DNA from: Marinobacter sp. F4216
GTDB lineage: Bacteria > Pseudomonadota > Gammaproteobacteria > Pseudomonadales > Oleiphilaceae
Reading direction: 5' to 3'
Assembly: GCF_019931195.1 (NCBI RefSeq)
Contig: NZ_JAIOUO010000003.1
Span: 124,001-188,000, forward strand
DNA length: 64,000 nt
Shown here: positions 28,054 to 36,570 of the stretch, piece after piece
Layout: every line of letters starts with the position of its first letter
Numbering within the stretch: the stretch's first letter is position 1
Made by a program: the position numbers and the translations under genes
The notes under the pieces: model-generated
Told to the model about the DNA's origin: nothing
What the model saw: the letters and a program-made list of their open reading frames with translations, nothing else
The model's database searches: none

Positions 28054-29310
28054 ATGCAAGACCACAGTCACGACCCGACTTGGAAACAGGCCCTCGCCGG
28101 CTCCCAGATGCTTCTGGTGGCCTTCGGCGCACTGGTGCTGATGCCTCTGATCACTGGCATGGACCCGAGCGTTGCCCTGTTTACCGCCGGCCTCGGCACC
28201 ATCATTTTCCATATTGTCACCGGTGGCCAGATCCCGATTTTCCTGGCCTCTTCCTTTGCCTTCATCGCCCCGATCATTGCCTCAAAGGGCAAGTTCGGCA
28301 TGGAAGAAACCCTCGGTGGCCTGATGGCCGCGGGCATCCTGTACATCGCGCTCAGCGCCCTGGTACGCATGCGCGGCACGGGGTTTGTGCGTTCACTTCT
28401 GCCACCGGTGGTCATCGGCCCCGTCATCATGACCATCGGCCTGGGCTTGGCACCGGTTGCCGTGCACATGGCCTCGGGCCGTACCGGTGACGGGTCGGCC
28501 GAGCTGGTGCCCTACGACACCGCCATCTGGATTGCCATGACTTCCCTGGCCGTCACCATCATTATGTCCATCTGGGCCAAGGGCATTTTCCGCCTGATCC
28601 CGATCATGTTCGGTGTGGTTGTCGGTTACATCCTTTCCGCCTTCGCCGGTATCGTGGACACCACTCCAGTGCAGGAAGCCGCCTGGCTGGCAGTACCAAA
28701 CTTTGTCAGCCCCGCATTCAGCTGGGGCGCGATTCTGTTCATGATCCCGGTCGCCATTGCACCGGCCATCGAGCACATCGGCGACGTGCTGGCCATTGGC
28801 AATGTGACTCGCAAAAACTACCTGGAAAAGCCGGGCCTCCATCGCACCCTGCTGGGTGACGGACTGGCCACCAGCGCCGCCTCCATGCTCGGCGGGCCAC
28901 CCAACACCACCTACTCCGAGGTGACTGGTGCGGTCATGCTGACCAAGAACTTCAACCCGAAGGTCATGTGGTGGGCGGCCCTGACGGCCATCATCCTGGC
29001 ATTCGTGGGCAAGTTCGGCGCGGCCTTGCAGACCATTCCTGCTCCGGTTATGGGAGGCATCCTGTGCCTGCTGTTCGGCTCCATCGCAGTGGTTGGCCTG
29101 AACACCCTGATCCGCCATCAGGTAGACCTGTCACAGCCTCGCAACCTGGTGATTGTCGGTGTTACACTGGTGTTCGGTATTGGCGGCATGGTTCTGGGCC
29201 ATCTGGAAGGTATTGCCCTCTGCGCTGTCGCAGCAATTATCCTCAACCTGGTTCTGCCGGGTCGCAGTGACGCGTGGGGTAAAGCCATCTATGAGCAAAA
29301 CGCCAGCTGA
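28054..29310 (+). CDS. uraA: Uracil permease UraA (NCS2 family)
   Basis: 418 residues, about 14 helices. It shows NCS2 motifs: SSFAFIAPII in helix 3 and the substrate-binding region AIAPAIEHIGDVLAIG, followed by GGPPNTTYSEVTGAVMLTKN. Proton-coupled uracil uptake feeding Upp. The last 20 bp overlap the following methyltransferase gene. Confidence 0.95.
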   Translation: MQDHSHDPTWKQALAGSQMLLVAFGALVLMPLITGMDPSVALFTAGLGTIIFHIVTGGQIPIFLASSFAFIAPIIASKGKFGMEETLGGLMAAGILYIALSALVRMRGTGFVRSLLPPVVIGPVIMTIGLGLAPVAVHMASGRTGDGSAELVPYDTAIWIAMTSLAVTIIMSIWAKGIFRLIPIMFGVVVGYILSAFAGIVDTTPVQEAAWLAVPNFVSPAFSWGAILFMIPVAIAPAIEHIGDVLAIGNVTRKNYLEKPGLHRTLLGDGLATSAASMLGGPPNTTYSEVTGAVMLTKNFNPKVMWWAALTAIILAFVGKFGAALQTIPAPVMGGILCLLFGSIAVVGLNTLIRHQVDLSQPRNLVIVGVTLVFGIGGMVLGHLEGIALCAVAAIILNLVLPGRSDAWGKAIYEQNAS

Positions 29311-30142
29311 CAGCTCCGGCATCAGCTTTACGGCCTTGTATACCGGTGCCGTCTGGCACCGGTATGGCCTGTCCGACGACGCCCTGGCAACCCGCCAGGG
29401 CCAGTGGCTATACCATCTCCTGTCGCCCTTCGAGGCAGCCAGCAAGGCTGCAATCGGGGGCAACCTGCAAACCTTCCTGCTCCAGCGCCACCTGATCATC
29501 GATCACCTTATTGACCAGGCTGTTGAAAATAACGGCGTGGGTCAGGTGCTGGAAATCGCCTGCGGGATGTCCCCCCGCGGTATCCGGCTCCGCCAGCGCC
29601 ACCCTCACCTGCACATGGTGGAAGCCGATCTGCCCGACATGGCCGCAAAAAAGGCGCTGCGCCTGATGGCCGCCGGTCGCCTTGGCGAGCATCATCAAGT
29701 AACGCCCATCGACATTCTGGCCGAGCACGGTGAATACACCCTGGAAGCGGTTCTACAACGGGTCTTTGACAATCGCGATCCGGTCATCGTCGTTACCGAA
29801 GGGCTGACCAGCTACTTTTCGCTCGAGGTGATCAGTGGCTTCTGGCAGCGCCTCTCCGACGCCCTGGCCCGGCGGCCAGGCTCGATCTATCTGTCTGAGA
29901 GTTATTACCAGCCCAAGCACGCCGCTCTGCGCGGCACCCTCAATACATTAGGCCGGGCATTGGGCGGCATCACCCGAAGCCAGGTGTCTTTCCACTTTGA
30001 TTCCGATGAGCAAGCCCGGGGTCACTTTCTGTCTTGCGGCTTCGGCGCGGCCACCATTCACGATCCCCGCGACTGGTACGCCAGGCTCCAGATTCCCCAA
30101 AGCCGTGGCGAACCTCTGATCAGATTGATTGAGGCCCGATAA
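29291..30142 (+). CDS. LCMT/PPM-like class I SAM-dependent methyltransferase
   Basis: About 283 residues from ATG 29291 (MSKTPADSSG), overlapping the uraA end by 20 bp. Motif I is VLEIACGMSPRG, motif II VEADLPDMAAKK, with VIVVTEGLTSYFS further on, as in the leucine-carboxyl-methyltransferase/PPM family (COG3315-like). Substrate unknown; the link to uracil salvage is positional only. Confidence 0.75.
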   Translation: MSKTPADSSGISFTALYTGAVWHRYGLSDDALATRQGQWLYHLLSPFEAASKAAIGGNLQTFLLQRHLIIDHLIDQAVENNGVGQVLEIACGMSPRGIRLRQRHPHLHMVEADLPDMAAKKALRLMAAGRLGEHHQVTPIDILAEHGEYTLEAVLQRVFDNRDPVIVVTEGLTSYFSLEVISGFWQRLSDALARRPGSIYLSESYYQPKHAALRGTLNTLGRALGGITRSQVSFHFDSDEQARGHFLSCGFGAATIHDPRDWYARLQIPQSRGEPLIRLIEAR

Positions 30143-30155
30143 CAAACGCTGGCGC

Positions 30156-30512
30156 TCAGTTGTTAGCGACAAAAATTTCGAGCATACCCGACACTTCTCG
30201 AAACTCGGCTCCGATGGCGTCCACTGTGGCAGGCACATCATCAAGCCGCCGCTCCTTGCCGGCCTTTTCGACAATCTGGCACAGCGCGCCAAGCCGCGGA
30301 GCCCCCATATTGATGCAACTGCCCTTGAAGCTATGAGCCATCTGCGCCAGCGCTTCCGGGTCCTGACCTTCCAGCGCCTGCCGAAGGCCTTCAATCCGTT
30401 CGCGGGAGTCGTTCAGGAAAGTTTCGATCAGCACGCCAAACTCATCATCCATAACGTCCTGGAGCTCAGCCAAGGCTTCCTGATCAAGGTGCGGTGTTTC
30501 GTTCATAGCCAA
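30156..30512 (-). CDS. hptB: Histidine phosphotransfer protein HptB-like
   Basis: 118 residues, one four-helix Hpt domain with the phosphorylatable histidine in MAHSFKGSCINMGA (H60). In Pseudomonas aeruginosa HptB relays phosphate from hybrid sensor kinases to HsbR and thereby controls swarming, biofilm formation and rsmY. Here it is last in hsbA-hsbR-hptB, the same order as there. The start may be two codons later (MNETPH). Confidence 0.85.
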   Translation of the reverse strand: MAMNETPHLDQEALAELQDVMDDEFGVLIETFLNDSRERIEGLRQALEGQDPEALAQMAHSFKGSCINMGAPRLGALCQIVEKAGKERRLDDVPATVDAIGAEFREVSGMLEIFVANN

Positions 30513-30530
30513 CCTCTGCCGGGAAACCGG

Positions 30531-32312
30531 TCAATGCCGGTCGTTTTTGTTGTGATCCAACGGAGCGTCGGAATAGTCCCAGTCGTAAACAATCTCAATC
30601 CGATTGCCCCGTCCATGAAAACTGAGGGATTCTGACAGCTGCCGTAACAGCATCAAACCACGGCCTGCGTAGCTGGTGCCTATCACCGGGTTATCCGACA
30701 GAGGACCAGCTGGTGTGTTTTTGGCTGTCGAAACCGGATGATTTTTGAAGTCGAAGCCAGAACCACTGTCTTCACATACTACACGTAGGCGCCCTCCGTA
30801 GGGTTTCATGGAGTGAGACAGACTAAAGCGTATGAAGTGCCCATCGACCCTACCCAAGCGAACCTGACGCTCCCGGTAGTACTTGCCAAATCCTTCGGGC
30901 GAATGCTTCCAGTCCGAGGGTAACTCGAGTATCCCGTGTTCCAGGGCGTTGTTATAGAGCTCCGCCAGCACGGTGTAGATCTCACCACTTCTGGAGCGAA
31001 GTCCCGGCACCTCCATGCAGATGTGCAAGAGCAGCGGCAAGGGATTGAAATCCCCCAGCGTCCTTTCACGAAGTTCGTATTCACAGTGCCACTCCGCTGG
31101 CCCCGGCAAGGTTGTCCGATCGGGCAACGGTGTTATGGCAGCGTCATCCACCATATCCACGCAAAATAAAGTAATGTCGTCACTGTCCTGATGGGATCCG
31201 GTAAACTCCCGCAAACTGCCAATGACCGCATCGAAGGGATGCAGCCCCTGCTTCCGGGTTTCCAGCGCCCGGGCCACCCCGGCATCGCCAAACACCTCGC
31301 CAGCACGGTTGCTGGATTCCAGAACACCATCGGTCATCAGCATCAGGCTGTCACCGGGTTCGGTCGTCACCCGCTCCAGGTCAGCATTGAACTGATCCGG
31401 CGACAGGATACCCAGTGGCAAGTGGCGGGACGGCAGGGCTACATTGTCCCCGTTGGCTCGAATGAGCTGCGCATCCGGAAGGCCACCGTTCCAGAACCAT
31501 AACTGATTCTCGTGAAATACCGCCTCAATCATCGCACCGCAACAGAACATGCCTGTGGGGAGAATTTGCTTGAGCTTCCGGTTAATCTCCCGCAAGACAT
31601 CTTTGGCACTGAACCCCTTGGCAGCCATCCCGTAGAAAATCTCGGCCAATGGCATGGCGCCAATCGCTGCCGGCAGCCCATGACCAGTAAAGTCGCCCAC
31701 GAAAATCAGCATCCCCCCGGCTGGCCTGGGAGACGCAAAAAGGACATCACCATTGAAGACGCTCAGGGGCGAGGCCAGATAACGAATATTAAACGCGTCC
31801 AGGCACCCGGTGTGAGCCACGTTATCAAACACCCGCTTGGCAATTTCCTGCTCTCTGAGCAGTTGCTGATTCAGTTCACGGATGTGGTCCCTTTGACCCG
31901 AAAGAGTGTCGTGCATGCGCCGCATACGATTGAAGGCATTGATCTTGGCCTCAAGCAGAACGCGATTGTAGGGCTTACTCAGGAAATCATCGCCCCCGGC
32001 ATCGAGGCATCGGGCCAAATCTCCGGCTTCCGACAACGACGTCAGGAAAATCAGGGGCACCAGGCGCTCCCCGGCGAGGGCTTTGATCCGACGCGCCGCT
32101 TCCATGCCGTCCATCACCGGCATCAGGGCATCCAACAAGACGATGTCGGGCTGCGCTTCTTCAAACAGGCGCACCGCCTCCTCACCGTCACGAGCATCAA
32201 ACACGTCGTGACCCAGGCGCTTCACCAGGGTTTTAAGAATCAGCCGGTCAGAATCGCTGTCGTCCGCAATCAGTATTCTAAGCGGCCGCTGGTCGGCAAT
32301 GGATGGGTCCAC
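30531..32312 (-). CDS. hsbR: Response regulator with PP2C phosphatase and kinase-like domains (HsbR-like)
   Basis: 593 residues in three parts. The receiver domain spans ~1-125 (acid pair D17/D18, phosphoacceptor D61 in DIVLLDALMP). A coiled-coil linker leads to a SpoIIE/RsbU-type PP2C phosphatase (~185-390; GDFTGHGLPAAIGAM, LMLMTDGVLESSN). The C-terminal GHKL ATPase (~425-585) resembles anti-sigma kinases (ELYNNALEHGIL). HsbR both phosphorylates and dephosphorylates the antagonist HsbA, with the choice set by HptB-dependent phosphorylation of the receiver. Confidence 0.87.
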   Translation of the reverse strand: MDPSIADQRPLRILIADDSDSDRLILKTLVKRLGHDVFDARDGEEAVRLFEEAQPDIVLLDALMPVMDGMEAARRIKALAGERLVPLIFLTSLSEAGDLARCLDAGGDDFLSKPYNRVLLEAKINAFNRMRRMHDTLSGQRDHIRELNQQLLREQEIAKRVFDNVAHTGCLDAFNIRYLASPLSVFNGDVLFASPRPAGGMLIFVGDFTGHGLPAAIGAMPLAEIFYGMAAKGFSAKDVLREINRKLKQILPTGMFCCGAMIEAVFHENQLWFWNGGLPDAQLIRANGDNVALPSRHLPLGILSPDQFNADLERVTTEPGDSLMLMTDGVLESSNRAGEVFGDAGVARALETRKQGLHPFDAVIGSLREFTGSHQDSDDITLFCVDMVDDAAITPLPDRTTLPGPAEWHCEYELRERTLGDFNPLPLLLHICMEVPGLRSRSGEIYTVLAELYNNALEHGILELPSDWKHSPEGFGKYYRERQVRLGRVDGHFIRFSLSHSMKPYGGRLRVVCEDSGSGFDFKNHPVSTAKNTPAGPLSDNPVIGTSYAGRGLMLLRQLSESLSFHGRGNRIEIVYDWDYSDAPLDHNKNDRH

Positions 32313-32334
32313 TCAGCCTCCGGCGGTTCACCCC

Positions 32335-32640
32335 TTAGCGGATGGCGAACAACTGCTCAAAATTGGAAATCGCCAGAATTCGACGAACGTCACTGTTGCA
32401 GTTCTCGATGGAAATGCGTGCGCTGTCACCGCCAGCGTAGTCTCGCAGGAGCAGGAGCATGCCCAGGGCCGAACTGTCCAGGTAGGTGGTTTCTGACAAA
32501 TCTATGACGTAATACTCGACTGGGTTGTCGGAATGCTCGTAAGCATCTCGAAACGCTTGGTGTGTACTGAAATCAAAGCGCCCTTCGACGCTGATAACCA
32601 ACGTCTGGCTGTCCTCCAGATGACGCGTCTCAATCGGCAT
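32335..32640 (-). CDS. hsbA: STAS-domain anti-sigma antagonist (HsbA-like)
   Basis: 101 residues from ATG 32640, which has GGAGG six to ten bases upstream; the open frame extends another 32 codons without support. A single STAS domain with the phosphorylation motif YLDSSALG (S56). In Pseudomonas, HsbA binds FlgM or a diguanylate cyclase depending on its phosphorylation state, tying the switch to flagellar gene expression and c-di-GMP. Its position beside fleQ fits. Confidence 0.85.
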   Translation of the reverse strand: MPIETRHLEDSQTLVISVEGRFDFSTHQAFRDAYEHSDNPVEYYVIDLSETTYLDSSALGMLLLLRDYAGGDSARISIENCNSDVRRILAISNFEQLFAIR

Positions 32641-32698
32641 TCCCAACCTCCATGAACTTCTTGTGCAGCAAACACATAACCTGTGGGCACCCCTTTCA

Positions 32699-32714
32699 GG
32701 ACTAAGAATAGTCC
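32699..32714. promoter_or_regulatory. Perfect 6-bp inverted repeat upstream of hsbA
   Basis: GGACTA-AGAA-TAGTCC lies 59-74 bp before the hsbA ATG. It could be an operator or an RNA hairpin in the 5' leader. No clear sigma-70 or FliA promoter stands out around it. Confidence 0.35.
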
Positions 32715-32817
32715 AAGCCAATCGAATTGCATGCAAGGGCTATTACATCGCAGAAAAATTTAACGCCATGGGATCGGAAAGAGTCAACCAGCCCCAGCCT
32801 TAGAGAAACAAAATGGC

Positions 32818-32843
32818 AAAAAAAAGGCACCCACCAGGGTGCC
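32818..32843 (-). terminator. Strong Rho-independent terminator downstream of fleQ
   Basis: On the minus strand GGCACCC, loop TGGT, GGGTGCC (32843-32826) is followed by eight T (32825-32818). It ends transcription coming from fleQ or from the structured gap between, before hsbA. Confidence 0.88.
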
Positions 32844-32957
32844 GAACAACGAAGGAGCCGTGATTTAAGAGACTTTCGGGTGCCAGTTCAGATGTAAACA
32901 GCACCCCCGGTCTGCTTCAAAAATTCTGGAGATCGCCGTCAGGAGAAAAATTGCTGT

Positions 32958-33068
32958 CTATCGAGTCTCGCCGTATAGCACATTCGCACAGGCATTAAAC
33001 TCCTTTTCGCCTGTAGTGCGAATGTTAACATTTTGAGTATCTACGAAAGACTGACCGCACTGGATCAT
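32958..33068 (-). other. Doubtful 36-codon ORF overlapping a long hairpin in the fleQ-hsbA gap
   Basis: In the 497-bp gap 32641-33137 a 36-codon frame begins at ATG 33068 (MIQCGQSFVDTQN...) and stops at TAG 32960-32958. The same frame stays open for 30 more codons after the TAG and ends TAA at 32867-32865, directly before the terminator. No good ribosome-binding site precedes 33068. A second 18-codon frame (ATG 32995, stop 32939) does have AAGGAG four bases upstream. Neither product is recognised. I report the region because structure, stop and terminator positions fit a short transcript. Confidence 0.2.
32980..33025 (-). ncRNA. Long stem-loop in a possible short transcript downstream of fleQ
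   Basis: Perfect inverted repeat ACATTCGCA (32980-32988) / TGCGAATGT (33017-33025), continued by CAGGC (32989-32993) / GCCTG (33009-33013) with a 3-nt bulge. On the minus strand the 15-nt apical loop displays AAAAGGAG. A hairpin loop with GGA is what CsrA/RsmA-type proteins bind, and it is also a ribosome-binding site for the ATG at 32995. A strong terminator follows 140 bp later. Confidence 0.35.
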
Positions 33069-33137
33069 CAGATTCTAAAAAGGGACAAAACCGTCTCAAC
33101 GACAACCGGCGCTTGTACAGACGGCTACGGCGAACCT

Positions 33138-34592
33138 TCAGGACTCTTCGCCCGCTTCTTCCCGCAAGCCGTATTTACGAATCTTCTCGACCAGAGTAGT
33201 ACGCCGGATACGCAGTTTTTCAGCAGCCCGGGCGACCACACCATTAGCCTCATTTAACGCCTGCTCGATCAGCCGCTTTTCAAGATTGGATAGATAATCC
33301 TTAAGGTCGATACCATTGACAGGCAATAAAGCCGGGGCATCCAACCCCATCAAACCGGGAACACCTGACGGCATGCTGTCGTGCTCGACAACACGGTTTT
33401 CATCGAAGTCATCTACATAGCGGAACTTCTTGGGCAGCTCCTGCACACCAACCACACCGTAAGGGAACATGATCGCCAGGCGCTCCATAAGGCTGGCCAA
33501 CTCGCGAACGTTACCCGGCCAGTTGTGACTACACAGGCTCATCAGGGCCGCCGAATTAAGCCGTATCGATCCCCTCTTTTCTCTTTCCATCCGCGCGATC
33601 AATTCGTTAATCAGAAGCGGGATGTCCTCAGAGCGATCGCGAAGTGCCGGCATTTCGATCGGAAAAACGTTCAGTCGGTAGTATAGGTCTTCGCGAAACT
33701 CGCCCTTTTCGACCAACTCTTCCAGCGATTTGTGGGTCGCTGCAATAACGCGGACATTGGCATTCTGGGCGTGATTGCTGCCGATTCGTTCAAAAGAACG
33801 CTCCTGAAGCACTCGCAATATCTTACCTTGAGTGCTCAACGGCATATCGCTGATTTCATCGAGGAAAATAGTGCCGCCCTCAGCCAACTGAAAACGACCG
33901 ACCCATTCGGTTATCGCACCCGTTACCGCTCCCTTTTCGCACCCAAACAACTCACTTTCCAGCAATTCCGCAGGGATTGCTCCGCAGTTGACCGGCACAA
34001 AGGGCTTTTCGCGACGCTCGGAATGGTAATGCAGGTTGCGCGCAACCACTTCCTTACCGGTACCGGACTCACCTGTAATAAGAACGCTCACGTCCTTGTC
34101 CGCCACCTGCTGCATCAACTGGCGAACCTGCTGAATCTTGCGTGATGTACCGACCAGGCTGCGGAACAATTGAAGATTGCGCTGCTGGCCCCGCTCCCGG
34201 GACTGAACCTGAAACTGATCGCGGTAGACCTGGGACCGATAGAGAGAGTCCACAAACTTGGTATAGTTCAGCGGCCATTCGAGCCGGGCAATAATGCGGG
34301 AGCGGCTGTCGTCTGGCAGCCCCTCCAGTACCGGATCGCCAATCAGCAGAATGGGAACGCCCTTGGCAGCCTGACAGAACGAATCGATGACCTCTTCGGC
34401 ATTGGGATCCTGGCCATCAATCAGCGCGACACCAATGTCCGACAAACGCTCGGAGTCCCGGGAATTCAGCAAGTTTTTTGCCTCGTCCCCATGCACGACA
34501 GGCTCTTCGCCCATGAACTCCAGAATGGTGACTATATCCCGGCGTTTCGACTCATCGTCACTCAGCACCAGTACTTTATTGTTCTCGGACAT
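33138..34592 (-). CDS. fleQ: Flagellar master regulator FleQ (NtrC-type AAA+)
   Basis: 484 residues from ATG 34592. An atypical receiver-like N-terminal domain (~1-120) is followed by an AAA+ domain with Walker A GESGTGK (174-180) and Walker B TIFLDE (241-246), and a C-terminal Fis-type helix-turn-helix (VVARAAEKLRIRRTTLVEKI). It activates sigma-54 flagellar genes and, in Pseudomonas, responds to c-di-GMP and FleN. Oddly, the sigma-54-contacting loop reads GAVTGA (221-226) instead of GAFTGA, and the residue before EKG is Cys. fleS-fleR do not follow; the gap to hsbA holds a terminator. Confidence 0.93.
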   Translation of the reverse strand: MSENNKVLVLSDDESKRRDIVTILEFMGEEPVVHGDEAKNLLNSRDSERLSDIGVALIDGQDPNAEEVIDSFCQAAKGVPILLIGDPVLEGLPDDSRSRIIARLEWPLNYTKFVDSLYRSQVYRDQFQVQSRERGQQRNLQLFRSLVGTSRKIQQVRQLMQQVADKDVSVLITGESGTGKEVVARNLHYHSERREKPFVPVNCGAIPAELLESELFGCEKGAVTGAITEWVGRFQLAEGGTIFLDEISDMPLSTQGKILRVLQERSFERIGSNHAQNANVRVIAATHKSLEELVEKGEFREDLYYRLNVFPIEMPALRDRSEDIPLLINELIARMEREKRGSIRLNSAALMSLCSHNWPGNVRELASLMERLAIMFPYGVVGVQELPKKFRYVDDFDENRVVEHDSMPSGVPGLMGLDAPALLPVNGIDLKDYLSNLEKRLIEQALNEANGVVARAAEKLRIRRTTLVEKIRKYGLREEAGEES

Positions 34593-34663
34593 CACAACCA
34601 ATCTCTTGAAGTGAGTGATCGGTATTTATGACGCAAACCCTCTAAAGAGTCAATTTTATGACG

Positions 34664-34993
34664 CTATTTAAGACAGACTGATGAAATATTCTGATACGCC
34701 CTGGCAACATCGCGGTTTCGATTGACGGAATTCAACGCATCTTGTGTCTCTTTTCTGGCTCTCTGGGCACTTTCCTCAATGGCACCAACCAACTGCTGAA
34801 GTTCCTCCAGGCGCAATTGAACATCTGCAACGCTCAGTGCCCCGGACTCCATGGCCGTCATCATCGGACCCACTGACGGTTTGATATCAGCGTTCAGTGT
34901 ACCCAACCGTTCCCAGTTTCCCTCACCCAGCGCTCCTGACAAATCTGCCAACAAACGGTCCACGGTATCCAGCAATTCTTGCGGGGATAACAT
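34664..34993 (-). CDS. FliT-like flagellar protein
   Basis: About 109 residues, all helical, from ATG 34993, which has AGGAG seven bases upstream; the open frame starts nine codons earlier. Weak similarity to the small protein encoded between fliS and fleQ in Pseudomonas (FliT/PA1096 type), judged by context and helix pattern (ELLDTVDRLLADLSGALGEG). FliT proteins are export chaperones for the filament cap protein FliD. Directly upstream of fleQ, 71 bp apart, probably co-transcribed. Confidence 0.6.
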   Translation of the reverse strand: MLSPQELLDTVDRLLADLSGALGEGNWERLGTLNADIKPSVGPMMTAMESGALSVADVQLRLEELQQLVGAIEESAQRARKETQDALNSVNRNRDVARAYQNISSVCLK

Positions 34994-35046
34994 ACATATT
35001 CTCCTGTCTGAATCGGGCATTTAGGGAGCCGACAAAGGCGATGACG

Positions 35047-35073
35047 AATAAAAAGGGCCGGACAAGCCGGCCC
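35047..35073 (-). terminator. Rho-independent terminator of the DUF1329 gene
   Basis: On the minus strand GGGCCGG, loop CTTGT, CCGGCCC (35073-35055) then TTTTTATT (35054-35047), 18 bp after the stop codon. Confidence 0.9.
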
Positions 35074-35090
35074 CTCTCACTTTGCCCGAA

Positions 35091-36449
35091 TCACCGGCGT
35101 GCGTCCCGCCGTGCTGCCGAGGCGGTAAACTCGCTGCTCCGGAATCCGGGGCTGAAGTCGTAGGGCTTGTAACCATCGTCCAAGCCATCAACATAGTAAC
35201 GCTCGGCCTTCAGGTCATAGGTCATTTCCATGGTGGTCCAGAACACCGGCTCACTGTAGAAACTGATGTTGTGAGCCTCGGACACCCGCCACAAATTACC
35301 GTCTTCGTCGTACTCCTCGGACGCCAGGATCTGCCAGCTATCCTCATCGATATAGAACACACGACGATCGTAAATGTGGCTGATTCCAACCCGTCGCCTG
35401 GCTTCGACCACCCACACCCGGTGCAGCTCGTAACGGGCCAGCGACTGATTGATGTGGCGCGGACGAATCACATCATCCGGACGGACTTCTTCATCGTGCA
35501 GCATGTAGGCGTTGTACGGTACGTACAGCTCGCGCTTGCCCTTGAGCTCCCACTCGTACTGGTTCGGTGCCCCATTGTACATGTCCTTCTGGTCCACCGA
35601 GCGGAGTGAAGAGGAATTCGGCAGGTCTGTCTCGTAGGCCAGATTCGGCGAACGACGCAGACGACGGGAACCGCTGTCATAGCGCCATGCCAGGCGGGGA
35701 GAACGAATCTGGTCGAGGGTTTCGTGTACCAGCGTGATCGTGCCTGCCAGTGTAGCCGGTGAAACCGTATTGGTTTTCAGATAGAAGATCTTGTTGTCGA
35801 TTTCCTCAAGCTTCGCGCCCTTCTTGCTGTAGGCGATAAAGTACTGGTAGTCGTTCACGACCGGGTTATACGAACCATCCCGCTGAGGCGTTGCAGAGGC
35901 ACTTCGGAACTCAATTTCGGTGCCACGGTACCGCAGGATATGATTCCAGATGGCCTCCAGACCATTCTTGGGGATCGGGAAGGGGCTGGTCATGATCGCA
36001 TCGCGCACGCCGTTGCCGTTATCGAGCAATTCGGCCGACAGTGCGTTCTCTTTCAGCTTTTCATAAACATGCTGGGGATAGGCTGCGGTTCGACGGCTTT
36101 CATAAACCGGAAGAAAAAAGTCCGGCCCATACTGGTCAAGCATTTTCAGATGACCCTCTGACAGCTTGTCCTTGTACAGATGAGCATTAGCCTTGGTAAT
36201 AATGAACAGCGGCTCATCGTCGGGAAAGGGATTGGTCTCGATGTCCCCTTTTTTCCAGGAAGCCGGGGGTGTGTTCAGACCACCTGTCCACTCTGGAATC
36301 GTTCCGGAGGCGTTTGCCGCCCGTTCCGCACCGACGGGAGTCAACTCACCGCCCAGCTTTGCAGCTTCTTCCGGTGCGACCTTCGCCAGCGCCATTCCGG
36401 ACAAACCAAGCAAAGCTACCGTAATACCGGCAACAATAGGATTCCGCAT
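35091..36449 (-). CDS. DUF1329 exported protein (LolA-like fold family)
   Basis: 452 residues with a signal peptide (residues 1-22, ending LSGMALA) and typical DUF1329 sequence (KLGGELTPVGAERAANASGTIPEWTGG). Family members are exported, have a lipoprotein-carrier-like fold, and are often paired with DUF1302 and an RND-type protein; involvement in envelope lipid handling is suspected. Here it is monocistronic with its own terminator, and a PsrA-type box lies 108 bp upstream, which hints at fatty-acid-responsive expression (inference). Confidence 0.85.
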   Translation of the reverse strand: MRNPIVAGITVALLGLSGMALAKVAPEEAAKLGGELTPVGAERAANASGTIPEWTGGLNTPPASWKKGDIETNPFPDDEPLFIITKANAHLYKDKLSEGHLKMLDQYGPDFFLPVYESRRTAAYPQHVYEKLKENALSAELLDNGNGVRDAIMTSPFPIPKNGLEAIWNHILRYRGTEIEFRSASATPQRDGSYNPVVNDYQYFIAYSKKGAKLEEIDNKIFYLKTNTVSPATLAGTITLVHETLDQIRSPRLAWRYDSGSRRLRRSPNLAYETDLPNSSSLRSVDQKDMYNGAPNQYEWELKGKRELYVPYNAYMLHDEEVRPDDVIRPRHINQSLARYELHRVWVVEARRRVGISHIYDRRVFYIDEDSWQILASEEYDEDGNLWRVSEAHNISFYSEPVFWTTMEMTYDLKAERYYVDGLDDGYKPYDFSPGFRSSEFTASAARRDARR

Positions 36450-36556
36450 TCCTTACACCTCCAGAAAAAACATGCATTCCCGATTAAGCCATTGGCCCAC
36501 CGTCGGGTATCAGCACAAGAATCAGCCGCTTTTGGGCAGCATCTTTGTGCCAAATT

Positions 36557-36570
36557 CAAACGGTCGTTTC
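36557..36570. promoter_or_regulatory. PsrA-type palindrome between DUF1329 and DUF6586 genes
   Basis: CAAAC-GGTC-GTTTC fits [G/C]AAAC-N2-4-GTTT[G/C]. It lies 108 bp upstream of the DUF1329 start and 127 bp upstream of the divergent DUF6586 start. A second, looser TTGTTT-N13-AAACAA repeat follows at 36577-36601. Confidence 0.5.

Noticed and set aside
31512..32507. 331-codon frame antisense to hsbR and hsbA
   Set aside because: Shadow of a high-GC gene on the other strand; no domain, and the sense genes are clearly real.
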